Source of the DNA: CAZQSL01 sp964595945 | Lineage (GTDB): Bacteria; UBP15; UBA6099; JAJRTR01 | Reading direction: 5' to 3' | Length of the DNA stretch: 13,988 nt | Assembly: GCA_964595945.1 (NCBI GenBank) | Contig: CAZQSL010000098.1 | Span: forward strand, 1 to 13,988 | In this document: positions 6,235 to 13,366 of the stretch, piece after piece | Layout: every line of letters begins with the position of its first letter | Position numbering within the stretch: position 1 is the stretch's first letter | The notes under the pieces: model-generated | The model's input: only the letters and a program-made list of their open reading frames with translations | The model's database searches: none | What the model was told of the DNA's origin: nothing | Program-made: the position numbers and the translations under genes

Positions 6235-7851
6235 TTATTTTTTTGCTGGTTGTGCGGCTTTGCCTTTTTCGATGTCGGAGATGGTCGGGTCTTTGGCGTT
6301 GGGGATGTAGGGTGCGCGGAGGATGGTGATGGCGGCGAGGAGCATGAAGAGTGCGCCCTGGACGAACATCCATCGGTAGCCGAGTGCGGGGAGCTTCATC
6401 GTGAGGTCCATGACAAAGCCCGCGAGGACGAGGCTGATGAGGTTGCCGATGCCGGTGACGGTGGTGTTGAATCCGATGTAGAGTCCCATTTTTTCCTCGG
6501 GCATGATGGTGGGGAGTATGGCGGCCATGATCAGGAAGCAGACGGTGAGGCCGATGGCGGTGAATGAGATGACGACAAAGGATATGACGAGGACTTTGTT
6601 GGTGTATTTCTGGATGTCTTTTGCCATGAGGTCGAAGAATTTGACGGTGGGTTTGTAGGCCGGGTCGCTTGTGGGTATGACTTTGGCGACGGCGGTGGCG
6701 CATTGTTTGGCGTCAAGCGCGCCATTGAGGCACCAGCGCATGACATCGGCCTTCTTGTCTTTCATGCCGTCGTCGTTGACGTCGATGCCTTTGCCGTCGA
6801 AAGCCGTGTTGGGGAAGACGTCGAGGGTGGCGCCGTTCTGGTCGATGCCGTATTGTTCGGCGAGGCGTGTGACGTCGGAAATTTTTGTGAGGTCTTTTGC
6901 CGATACGACCGAGCCGGGGCCGATGAGGAAGTAGCCTGTCAGGAGGCCGCCGAATATCATGAACATGCCAACTGCGCAGAGCATTTTGCGGTTGAGCTTG
7001 TCGCCGATGACACCGACGGGGACCGCGAAGACGATGGAGACGACGACGACGGCGGCGAGGACAAATGCTGCCTTGGTGCCGGGGATGTTGACGTAGTATT
7101 CCATGAATTTTGTGAAGAAGACGACGAATGCGCCGAGTGATATCCAGAAGAAAAGGTTGGAGAGAAGAAAGACGGCGAGTGAGGGATATTTAGGCATGTC
7201 CTTGAAGATTTCCACCGGGGACATGAGGAGCGCCTTGACACGGTTGACTTTTTCGGGTTTCGTTTCGGGTGTGTATTCTTTTGTGAGAAATACCGTGGTG
7301 AGGGTACATACGAGGTGCATTACGCCGAGGATCAGAAATGCCAGTGGTTTGTCGGCTTTGTAGACGACGCCGAGGAGGACTGCGTAGGCGATGGCTGTGC
7401 CGAGACCGCCGAAGATGCTGAAAAATGCGTTGGCTGTGCCGAGTTTTTCATTGGGCACGACTTCGGGGACAAGTGCGTAGTAGGGGATCGCGGCGAACTG
7501 GACGCCGAAGTAGTAGACGACCATCATGATGATGAGCATCCACAGGGCGCCGACGTGGGGGACGAGCGCGATGAGCGGCGCCGAGAGCAGTCCGCCGATG
7601 AGCATGATCGGCCGGCGTTTGCCCCATTTGAACCATGTCAGGTCGGAGTAAAGCCCGAAAAACATCGAGAGTGCTATCATCACTTTGCCGATGCCGAGCA
7701 GCATGCCTATCTGCGAATTGTTCAGACCGAATTGCTGTGTCAGGTAGAGCGGCATTGCGGCTCCATCGAAGCTGATGAAGCCGGTGATGCCGAGATTGAT
7801 GACATTCAGCACAATCATCTGCATCAGCGTAACGTTCTTTTTTGAATCCAT
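6235..7851 (-). CDS. MFS transporter, GPH/SLC45-like sugar transporter with large external insertion
   Basis: A 538-residue inner-membrane protein with 12 predicted helices. The loop after TM2 has the MFS signature region (GLYSDLTWFKWGKRRP, ~66-81). The family (MFS_2: GPH cation symporters and SLC45-like sucrose/maltose carriers) usually runs 430-480 residues; the excess is a soluble stretch of about 110 residues at ~311-419 between TM9 and TM10, which topology places outside the cytoplasm. It contains DVNDDGMKDKKAD (357-369), like a dockerin/EF-hand calcium loop, and two cysteines (374, 384) that could pair. The start at ATG 7851 is supported by AGGAG eight bases upstream; a GTG further up (7881) is rejected. 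The substrate is not readable from sequence; a glycoside or disaccharide is the family expectation. The coding strand is C-rich. Confidence 0.87.
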   Translation of the reverse strand: MDSKKNVTLMQMIVLNVINLGITGFISFDGAAMPLYLTQQFGLNNSQIGMLLGIGKVMIALSMFFGLYSDLTWFKWGKRRPIMLIGGLLSAPLIALVPHVGALWMLIIMMVVYYFGVQFAAIPYYALVPEVVPNEKLGTANAFFSIFGGLGTAIAYAVLLGVVYKADKPLAFLILGVMHLVCTLTTVFLTKEYTPETKPEKVNRVKALLMSPVEIFKDMPKYPSLAVFLLSNLFFWISLGAFVVFFTKFMEYYVNIPGTKAAFVLAAVVVVSIVFAVPVGVIGDKLNRKMLCAVGMFMIFGGLLTGYFLIGPGSVVSAKDLTKISDVTRLAEQYGIDQNGATLDVFPNTAFDGKGIDVNDDGMKDKKADVMRWCLNGALDAKQCATAVAKVIPTSDPAYKPTVKFFDLMAKDIQKYTNKVLVISFVVISFTAIGLTVCFLIMAAILPTIMPEEKMGLYIGFNTTVTGIGNLISLVLAGFVMDLTMKLPALGYRWMFVQGALFMLLAAITILRAPYIPNAKDPTISDIEKGKAAQPAKK

Positions 7852-7898
7852 ACCCGATACTCCTGTTTCTCTTCCCTTCACGGGAATAAAAATGTATT

Positions 7899-7928
7899 AA
7901 GATAAACTATCATAACTACCATTGTGAA
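7899..7928 (-). promoter_or_regulatory. Putative promoter of the transporter gene
   Basis: On the minus strand TTCACA (plus 7923-7928), an 18-bp spacer and TATCTT (7899-7904) lie about 48 bp before the start at 7851. The -35 fits consensus at 5 of 6 and the -10 at 4 of 6. Seen by eye only. Confidence 0.3.
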
Positions 7929-7979
7929 TACAAGGGGAATTTTCAGGTTGTTGCCGCCCGCCCCAAGCGTCACGTGCCA

Positions 7980-7997
7980 TTCTTTTCGCGAAAAGAA
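7980..7997. promoter_or_regulatory. Perfect 18-bp palindrome in divergent promoter region (putative operator)
   Basis: TTCTTTTCGCGAAAAGAA is a perfect, uninterrupted inverted repeat with 9-bp half-sites. It ends 11 bases before the predicted -35 of the downstream plus-strand gene and 52 bases behind the predicted transporter -35. The length and symmetry are typical of a dimeric regulator site. The adjacent gene encodes a DNA-binding protein, so autoregulation is a fair guess. With no loop it is a poor RNA hairpin. Confidence 0.5.
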
Positions 7998-8008
7998 CTC
8001 TTGCACTA

Positions 8009-8036
8009 TTGCCATAAGGTGTAATATTACTAATAT
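8009..8036 (+). promoter_or_regulatory. Putative promoter of the HTH/coiled-coil gene
   Basis: TTGCCA (8009-8014), a 16-bp spacer and TAATAT (8031-8036) precede the ATG at 8072 by about 35 bases. An alternative pairing is TTGCAC (8001-8006) with TATTAC (8025-8030). The 18-bp palindrome sits just upstream. Confidence 0.4.
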
Positions 8037-8071
8037 ATATTTGCGCAACCACTCCACCCGGAGCACGACCG

Positions 8072-9151
8072 ATGCCACGAGAACTCCTCACACTCAAACA
8101 GATCGCAGACTACCTCGGCCTGCCGGAAAGCACCCTGCGCAAATACCGCGATGCCTACCCGCAATTTATCCCCCACGTCGGCAGCGGCCGCACCCGCCGC
8201 TACCGCGAGTCCGCCAAGGACATCTTCGCCCTCATCCGCGACTGCCGCGAAATCAAACGCCTCTCCTGGGAAGAAACAGGCGACGAACTCCTCAAACGCT
8301 TCCCCGTCAATGTCTCCGTCGACGAAAAAGAACTCTACATCCAGTCCATCAAACAACAGGCCGCCAGCAAAAAACAGCCCCTCATCTCCGAAGAATTTCT
8401 CACCACCATCCAGACCCTCGAAAACTCCGCCGCCGCAATAAATTCCAAAATCGACTCTCTCGCCGCAGCCACATCCAAACACGAATTCCTCCTCACATCT
8501 GTCGCCGGCGAAGTCATGCGCCAGGGCGAAGCCTCCCGCAAAATCAAAAACCTCGACACCATCGAAGAAGACCTCCTCGCCATCCGCAAGCTCGTCTATT
8601 CCTACAACGAAGTCGTCCAGAAACAACACAAGGAATCCATCGCCCTCGCTCGCGAAAACGCCGCTCTCATCCGCTCCATCGCCCAGCTTTCTGAAAAAAA
8701 CTTCACCGCCACCTCTGCCCTCCCCGCAAAAACTGAAAAGATCGTCGAACAAAAACTCATCACCATGCTCGGCCTCCTCGACAAATCCCTCAAAAAGGCT
8801 GCCACACAGGCCATTTCCCAACTCCCCCTCTCCCCCACCGGCACAGCCCCCTCCCCACCACAGACCTCTGCTCAAAAACAATCCTCCAGCAACGACGAAC
8901 TCACCCTGCGCCTCACCGACGAACTCGAACGCACCCGCCTCGACCTCGAACGCTACAAAGCCCTCTACCTCAAAACCAGGGCCGAACTCCAGAAAGCCGC
9001 CGCTGCCATCCCGCCCACTGCCGTCCAACCCGAATTCGAAGACCTCCAGCTCGCCGAAGAAATCCTCGCCGAAGCCGATCGCGTCCGCGAAGATTTCCTC
9101 TCTCAGGCGCCCGCCGGCCTCATGTCCAGATTCCGCAGAGATAAAAAATAG
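8072..9151 (+). CDS. MerR-like helix-turn-helix protein with long coiled coil
   Basis: A 359-residue protein, not assigned to a named family. The first ~60 residues are a MerR/HTH_17-type DNA-binding domain (LTLKQIADYLGLPESTLRKY at 6-25, then a wing with GSGRTRRYRESAKDIFAL at 37-54). The rest lacks any effector or catalytic domain. Residues ~105-245 are long helical, heptad-like stretches rich in Glu, Lys, Leu and Ala. A Pro/Ser/Thr/Gln linker (~250-272) follows, then a second coiled coil (~275-310) and an acidic helix (~320-343) before a basic tail, FRRDKK. This build (MerR-like head plus coiled coil) resembles RacA, the chromosome-anchoring partner of DivIVA in Bacillus, but homology is not shown. 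CGGAG (8059-8063) lies eight bases before the ATG. The codon third position is strongly C-biased. Confidence 0.75.
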   Translation: MPRELLTLKQIADYLGLPESTLRKYRDAYPQFIPHVGSGRTRRYRESAKDIFALIRDCREIKRLSWEETGDELLKRFPVNVSVDEKELYIQSIKQQAASKKQPLISEEFLTTIQTLENSAAAINSKIDSLAAATSKHEFLLTSVAGEVMRQGEASRKIKNLDTIEEDLLAIRKLVYSYNEVVQKQHKESIALARENAALIRSIAQLSEKNFTATSALPAKTEKIVEQKLITMLGLLDKSLKKAATQAISQLPLSPTGTAPSPPQTSAQKQSSSNDELTLRLTDELERTRLDLERYKALYLKTRAELQKAAAAIPPTAVQPEFEDLQLAEEILAEADRVREDFLSQAPAGLMSRFRRDKK

Positions 9152-9212
9152 ACTTCTCATAATTTCCTGAAGTCTTCGCCAACTCACTTTCCATCGACGA
9201 TTTCTCACACAC

Positions 9213-10592
9213 ATGCCCCACGCACTACTCATCAACCCCTGGATCACCGACTTCGCAGCCTACGACTTCTGGCTGCGCCCGCACTCTCTCCTGCAGATCG
9301 CCGCAATACTCCACCAGTCCGGCATCACGACATCGCTCATCGACTGCCTCGACCGCACATCTCCCTCTCAGCGACACATCCCTACCCATCCCGACGGCAC
9401 AGGCAAATTTCTCAAAACTCTCATCCCCACTCCCGAACCCCTCGCATTCGTCCCCCGGCGATTCGGCATCTACGGCATTTCCGCTGCAGACCTCCACACC
9501 GCCCTCACCGCCACGCCCGCCCCCGACGTCATCCTCATCACCTCCACCATGACCTACTGGCACCACGGCATCACTCTCACCATCGAGGCCATCAAACAAC
9601 ATTTCCCTCATACCCCCATCATCCTCGGCGGCCGCTACGCCACGCTATGCCACGGCCACGCCACCCGCCACTCTGGCGCCGATATTGTCTGGAAAGGTCC
9701 CTTCGACCAGCACGCCGCCGCCGCCATCGCTTCGATCACCGGCACTTCCATACACTGCCCCGCCACACTAGCGGACACGCCACCGCCAGCCTTTCACCTC
9801 CAGTCTCACCTGCCAGCCGCATCCATCGGGTTTTCGGCCGGATGCCCTTTCAAATGCACCTACTGCGCCTCCCATATCATCAACCCCACTTTCCAGCGAC
9901 TCCCGCTCCACCAGGCACACGACCGGCTCCACGCTCTCATCCATCATCACAACGCCCGCAACATCGCATTCCTCGATGACGCACTCCTCCACGACGCTCC
10001 CCATTTTTTCATCCCCCTTTTTGAAAAAATCACCCGAAATCCCGTCCCCGGCCTCGCATTTCACCTCCCCAACGCCGTCCACGCACGATACATCACCCCA
10101 CGCGTCGCCTCTCTAATGCGCCTCGCCGGATTCGCCACTCTCCGCATCGGATACGAGTCGTCCACCGAAACCTTCCAATCCGCCACTGGCGGCAAGGTCA
10201 CTTTTCGCCACCTCCAGTCAGCCGTAGCAGCACTCCGCGAAGCCGGATTCTCACCATACCAGACCGGAGTCTACATCCTCAGCGGCCACCCCTCCCAGAC
10301 CGCCGCTGACATCCACCGCGCCATGGACGACATCACTGCCATCGGCGCCATGCCGGTCCCAGCAAGCTTTTCTCCCATCCCCCACACTCCCGACTTCGAT
10401 CTCGCCTGCCGCACTTTCCGCATCTCCCCGGCTCTTGATCCCGCTCTCCAAAATTCTTCCATAACCGAATACCAGCACCCCTTTATTTCGGAAAACGATT
10501 TTAAAGAGATAAACCTTAAATACAAAATGATACGGAAAAACCTAAATATTACGCAAAACAGCAATGACGCCATAACACCATCTGCACCATAG
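9213..10592 (+). CDS. Radical SAM protein with N-terminal B12-binding-like domain
   Basis: A 459-residue cytoplasmic Fe-S enzyme. The N-terminal ~200 residues look like the cobalamin-binding fold found in this class (LLINPW at 5-10, SLLQIAAILHQSGI at 25-38, DVILITSTMTYW at 105-116, IILGGRYATLCHGH at 136-149), but the DxHxxG cobalamin-ligand motif is absent. The [4Fe-4S] motif CPFKCTYC has its cysteines at 211, 215 and 218 (CX3CX2C). Core segments follow: FLDD (253-256), LRIGYES (310-316) and TGVYILSGHPSQT (351-363). The substrate is unknown; relatives include methyltransferases and ring-forming enzymes. No Shine-Dalgarno sequence precedes the ATG at 9213, which lies 61 bp after the HTH gene stop with no terminator, so the two may share a transcript. 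The last ~40 residues change to AT-richer, Lys/Asn-rich sequence. Confidence 0.87.
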   Translation: MPHALLINPWITDFAAYDFWLRPHSLLQIAAILHQSGITTSLIDCLDRTSPSQRHIPTHPDGTGKFLKTLIPTPEPLAFVPRRFGIYGISAADLHTALTATPAPDVILITSTMTYWHHGITLTIEAIKQHFPHTPIILGGRYATLCHGHATRHSGADIVWKGPFDQHAAAAIASITGTSIHCPATLADTPPPAFHLQSHLPAASIGFSAGCPFKCTYCASHIINPTFQRLPLHQAHDRLHALIHHHNARNIAFLDDALLHDAPHFFIPLFEKITRNPVPGLAFHLPNAVHARYITPRVASLMRLAGFATLRIGYESSTETFQSATGGKVTFRHLQSAVAALREAGFSPYQTGVYILSGHPSQTAADIHRAMDDITAIGAMPVPASFSPIPHTPDFDLACRTFRISPALDPALQNSSITEYQHPFISENDFKEINLKYKMIRKNLNITQNSNDAITPSAP

Positions 10593-10728
10593 TCCATTTC
10601 GGCATAACATGGGATTTCAGAGAACAGCGATCATTTTCAGGAAAAATGAGAAAGGCAAAGGCAAATTCTTGCTTCGTTCAGAATGACAGACTGAAGCACA
10701 AATATAATCCATCCGGTTGATGGGACTT
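10593..10728. other. Non-coding spacer with small inverted repeats
   Basis: 136 bases between the convergent radical SAM and HAD genes. It has a 7-bp stem TCATTTT/AAAATGA (10631-10637 and 10643-10649, loop CAGGA) without a following T-run. It also has ATTCT...AGAAT (10665-10669 and 10680-10684) enclosing GCTTCG, inside a TTCAGAATGACAG string. The latter resembles a short intergenic repeat I have seen in several bacterial genomes (an ATTCTTCGCTTCGCTCAGAAT type), but a single copy here proves nothing. Neither is a clear terminator for either gene. Confidence 0.35.
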
Positions 10729-11544
10729 TCAGAACAGGTCGAGGTTGCTCCTGGACGCGACGATAGTGGCGGCGAGTTCGGCAAAGCCGAGGCTGCCGGG
10801 AGCTTCGGTCACCCACTGCGGCTCATGTGAAAGCAAGCCCTCGAAGCGCCTGATATTGGCGACGCCGAACGAGAGGGGAAACTTGGCAAACATCGCCACA
10901 TCGTTGGTCGAATCCCCGACATACGCCGCCTCAGCCATGATGGCATCGAGGTCTTCGCCGAACAGGTCTCTGGCGACCCACGCGGCGGCGGCGGGTTTGT
11001 TGAAGTCGCCGAACCAGATATTGACATGTATCGAACTCGCCGTAGCGTTGGCGCCTGCCGCCGCGGCCATCGACTTGATGAGTTCGACGCTTTCGGTATC
11101 GAGAGGCGGGCGGGTGTCGCAGGCATAGTCGATCGCGAGGTCTTCGACCCTGAAGCACTGGTCGACAGCCACCACGGCGCGCGGCACCGCGGCGAGGATT
11201 TCGTCGCGGAGCACATCGAGCCGTGCGCGGTCGCGACGCCGATCCTCTTCACTTTTCCAGTATTTCACATACATGCGTTTTTCGGTCTCGTTGAAATAGA
11301 AATATACAGCGCCGTTTTCGGCGACTGCCGCATCGACCGGCCACATGCGCGCGATATGCTCGCATCCGCCCGCGTGACCGCCCGTGACTGGTATTACCTT
11401 AACGCCGGATTCGCGCAGACGGGCGAGCGCCTCGAATGCCGGCGGCAGCATCCGCCCATCGGTCGTGAGCGTGTCGTCTATGTCGGTGAAAAGGTATTTG
11501 ATGCCCCGGAGTACTTCGGGGGTGATTTCCCTGAGAGGTTTCAT
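10729..11544 (-). CDS. HAD-superfamily phosphatase (Cof/HAD-IIB type)
   Basis: A 271-residue cytoplasmic hydrolase. The four HAD motifs are present: nucleophile motif DIDDTLTTDG (Asp21, Asp23), motif II PVTGG (Thr54), motif III Lys183 in FNKPAAAAW and motif IV GDSTND (Asp211, Asp215). The large cap between motifs II and III (~75-180) puts it with type-IIB enzymes such as sugar-phosphate, sucrose-phosphate or mannosylphosphoglycerate phosphatases. The exact substrate cannot be read. The start at ATG 11544 is chosen because AGGAG lies eight bases upstream; an in-frame extension to 11580 lacks a ribosome site. It is the last gene of the minus-strand block, 132 bp after the zinc-ribbon membrane gene. 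Confidence 0.88.
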   Translation of the reverse strand: MKPLREITPEVLRGIKYLFTDIDDTLTTDGRMLPPAFEALARLRESGVKVIPVTGGHAGGCEHIARMWPVDAAVAENGAVYFYFNETEKRMYVKYWKSEEDRRRDRARLDVLRDEILAAVPRAVVAVDQCFRVEDLAIDYACDTRPPLDTESVELIKSMAAAAGANATASSIHVNIWFGDFNKPAAAAWVARDLFGEDLDAIMAEAAYVGDSTNDVAMFAKFPLSFGVANIRRFEGLLSHEPQWVTEAPGSLGFAELAATIVASRSNLDLF

Positions 11545-11562
11545 CGCTGGCTCTCCTGTTTG

Positions 11563-11574
11563 TGTCGCGCGACA
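11563..11574. promoter_or_regulatory. Perfect 12-bp palindrome upstream of the HAD gene
   Basis: TGTCGCGCGACA is a perfect inverted repeat about 19 bases upstream of the HAD start, just before its ribosome site. It might be an operator or a 5'-leader stem. At this length and GC content chance is also possible. Confidence 0.25.
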
Positions 11575-11676
11575 TGGCAAAACAGATTTGTGATAGCGGA
11601 CGCGCGGCAGTTTTTATTTTATGGATTATTCCGGACGGCGGGACTGAAGTTTATGTACGGGGTCTTTATGCCGGAG

Positions 11677-12183
11677 TCATAGCTCGCCCTTGATCTCGGG
11701 GCCGATCCATTTCGAAAATTTCGCTTTTGCGCGGCGCTCTGCGAGCATCATGGTCGCCACGCACAGCACGCCGGACAGTACTGAGACCAGCACGACATCG
11801 ACCCTGTGAGCCGCATCCGCTTTCAGCGGCATCACTGCGGCGGCCGCGATGAAAAAGCCGCCAAGCACTCCGATGACTGCACCGATCAGCAGTCCGAAAT
11901 CAGTGCGCGAAAAAGCCGTCGCAGCGCCAATCAGCACTCCGATGACCGCGCCTGTGAACACCTTGCCGAGCAGCAGCATGGCTATCCCGCTGCCGGCTTC
12001 GCCTGCCGACCCGCCGATGATCAGGCGGATGAGGAAAAACACCGGCGCCCACACAGCGCATATCACTGCCGCATAGGGGATCGTGCCTGCTGCCGTCCTG
12101 ACTGCCTGTCTGAAGATATAGTCATCGGCTTCGACGAGTCTGCCGCCGCAAGCGCTGCATTTGAGTTCTTCCTGACTTGCCAT
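11677..12183 (-). CDS. Membrane protein with N-terminal CxxC zinc knuckle, unknown function
   Basis: A 168-residue protein with no recognised family. CSACGG at 9-14 gives a single CxxC knuckle, half a zinc ribbon, so zinc binding would need dimerisation or another partner. About four hydrophobic helices follow (roughly 34-56, 66-90, 95-118 and 127-147), rich in Gly and Ala, with a basic, charged C-terminal tail from 149. A ribosome site, GAAGGA, lies seven bases upstream of the ATG. It starts 14 bp after yggU and is very likely in the yggT-divIVA-yggU transcript, which hints at an envelope role but does not show one. Confidence 0.75.
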   Translation of the reverse strand: MASQEELKCSACGGRLVEADDYIFRQAVRTAAGTIPYAAVICAVWAPVFFLIRLIIGGSAGEAGSGIAMLLLGKVFTGAVIGVLIGAATAFSRTDFGLLIGAVIGVLGGFFIAAAAVMPLKADAAHRVDVVLVSVLSGVLCVATMMLAERRAKAKFSKWIGPEIKGEL

Positions 12184-12197
12184 CTGTTAGTCCTTCT

Positions 12198-12512
12198 TTA
12201 CCGTTTTGTCGATGTCAGCAGTTTTTGGAAGACTTCGCCGGCGTTGCTGTCACTGACTCCGGTGAGTCTGATCCGTTTGGTTTTCGATGTGGCTCCTGCA
12301 GTAATCTTAACACATTCAGTCGCAATACCGAACCATCCGGCTACGGTTTTTAGAATTTCGGCATTGGCGCGGCCATCTTCCGGCGGCGCTTTCACATCGA
12401 TCTTCAGGCATCCGTCATGCACGCCTTTTATGCCCGTGCGGCCCGCCCCTGCCCTGACCCGCAATCCGAACGCCACTCCGTCCGACGTGCTTTCCACGAC
12501 AGGCAATTCCAT
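12198..12512 (-). CDS. yggU: YggU / DUF167 family protein (UPF0235)
   Basis: A 104-residue small cytoplasmic protein of the DUF167 family. The hallmark KAPPEDGRANAEI sits at 41-53, preceded by RVRAGAGRTGI and followed by GATSKTKRIRL (73-83), all in family order; the length is typical. The function is unknown across bacteria, though the gene is often beside yggT and division genes. Its ATG overlaps the divIVA stop by one base (TGATG), so translation is probably coupled, and no strong ribosome site of its own is needed. Confidence 0.93.
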   Translation of the reverse strand: MELPVVESTSDGVAFGLRVRAGAGRTGIKGVHDGCLKIDVKAPPEDGRANAEILKTVAGWFGIATECVKITAGATSKTKRIRLTGVSDSNAGEVFQKLLTSTKR

Positions 12513-12940
12513 CAGCTGCGGGACTCTCCCTGCATGACGTCGCGGAGATTTTCGAGCGACTTTTCGAGCAGTATCTGATATTCGAGCATAAACTGGCGTT
12601 TCGAGGCCTTGATGCGCTCGAATTCCCTTTCGATTTCCTGACCTTTCAGACGTGATTCTTCGACGATGATTTCGGCCTGTTTTTTGGCGGTCTCAACCAT
12701 TTCATCCGACACTTTCTGTGCCATCTGCATGGTTTTCTGGATATTGCTTTCGAGCTCGGTATACTTCGCCAGCTCACCCTTGAGCGCCCTGGTCTCTTCC
12801 TGCAGAGCCGCCTTTTCGAGCAGCATCGCTTCGAGGTCTTCGGCGATGGATTCGAGGAACTGACGGACTTCGCGGCCGTCGACACCGCGCAGTGTCTGGC
12901 GAAATTCTCTTGTGCGGATTTCCACCGGTGATGTATTCAT
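12512..12940 (-). CDS. divIVA: DivIVA domain protein
   Basis: A 142-residue coiled-coil protein of the DivIVA/GpsB type, which senses negatively curved membrane at poles and septa and organises division or polar growth. The N-terminal DivIVA signature is seen at ~8-35: IRTREFRQTLRGVDGREV then RQFLESIAEDLE, including the Arg-Gly-Val-Asp turn that contains membrane-facing residues in known members. From ~30 to 135 it is nearly continuous heptad-like coiled coil (LLEKAALQEETRALKGELAK and on). It is shorter than Bacillus DivIVA (~164). GAGGGG lies six bases before the ATG. It is preceded by yggT (33 bp gap) and overlaps yggU, a gene order known from many bacteria. Confidence 0.92.
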   Translation of the reverse strand: MNTSPVEIRTREFRQTLRGVDGREVRQFLESIAEDLEAMLLEKAALQEETRALKGELAKYTELESNIQKTMQMAQKVSDEMVETAKKQAEIIVEESRLKGQEIEREFERIKASKRQFMLEYQILLEKSLENLRDVMQGESRS

Positions 12941-12973
12941 GTCTTTCCCCTCAGGGCTGACTTGTCAGCGGTC

Positions 12974-13264
12974 TCACAGCAAGCTGAAAACCGCGAGTTT
13001 CACCACATCGAGAGCGATATATGCAAGGATGGGCGAAAAATCGATGGGCAGATTTCTCACGTCGACACCGATGAGGCGCAGCAGGCCGTTGAGCAATTCG
13101 CGGCATGGCGCGAGCAGCGGCTCGGTGATTTTGAAAATGATGTCAAACACCGGCGATCTGTGACTGTCCGGCGGCAGCCATGTCATGACTATGCGGACCA
13201 GCAGCACAAAGCCGTAAAGATTGAGCACGAGGCTGATAATACTTTTCAAGGCATCTGCCGGCAT
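12974..13264 (-). CDS. yggT: YggT family membrane protein
   Basis: A 96-residue integral membrane protein of the YggT/YlmG family. There are two hydrophobic segments, ~8-30 (ISLVLNLYGFVLLVRIVMTW) and ~75-95 (FSPILAYIALDVVKLAVFSLL). Between them lies the conserved loop TEPLLAPCRELL (47-58), close to the family's TEP-LxP-R pattern. YggT proteins are linked to envelope stability, osmotic tolerance and division placement; in chloroplasts and cyanobacteria YlmG affects nucleoid distribution. AAGGA lies about nine bases upstream of the ATG. It is the first gene after glyS, with a 102-bp gap that may hold a promoter. Confidence 0.92.
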   Translation of the reverse strand: MPADALKSIISLVLNLYGFVLLVRIVMTWLPPDSHRSPVFDIIFKITEPLLAPCRELLNGLLRLIGVDVRNLPIDFSPILAYIALDVVKLAVFSLL

Positions 13265-13332
13265 CCTTCGGATTCCTTTCGCCCGCCCCGTGGAGTCAGG
13301 TCAAGCACTTGATTATTTCCCATATATAACAT

Positions 13333-13364
13333 CCGTCCACACGCCGGAGCGTTGACGGTTTTTT
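13333..13364 (+). terminator. Intrinsic terminator-like hairpin with T-run, plus-strand orientation
   Basis: CCGTC (13333-13337) pairs with GACGG (13354-13358), with an inner partly paired region (GCGTGT/ACGC type) and a short loop, followed directly by six T residues (13359-13364). The T-run follows the stem only on the plus strand, although both flanking genes read on the minus strand. It lies two bases beyond the glyS stop. Confidence 0.45.
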
Positions 13365-13366
13365 CA

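Noticed and set aside
5726..6310. Plus-strand 194-codon frame across tmk and the hairpin
   Set aside because: Antisense to tmk, with low-complexity Gly/Val/Asp composition and no motif.
7315..7845. Plus-strand 176-codon frame within the transporter gene
   Set aside because: Antisense shadow of transmembrane codons; acidic, Cys/His-rich product without family resemblance.
8030..9247. 405-codon minus-strand open frame opposite the HTH/coiled-coil gene
   Set aside because: Gly/Glu/Phe-rich antisense product of the C-rich codon bias; the plus frame has a recognisable HTH, ribosome site and promoter.
11026..11682. Plus-strand 218-codon frame opposite the HAD gene
   Set aside because: Antisense to four intact HAD motifs; no ribosome site.
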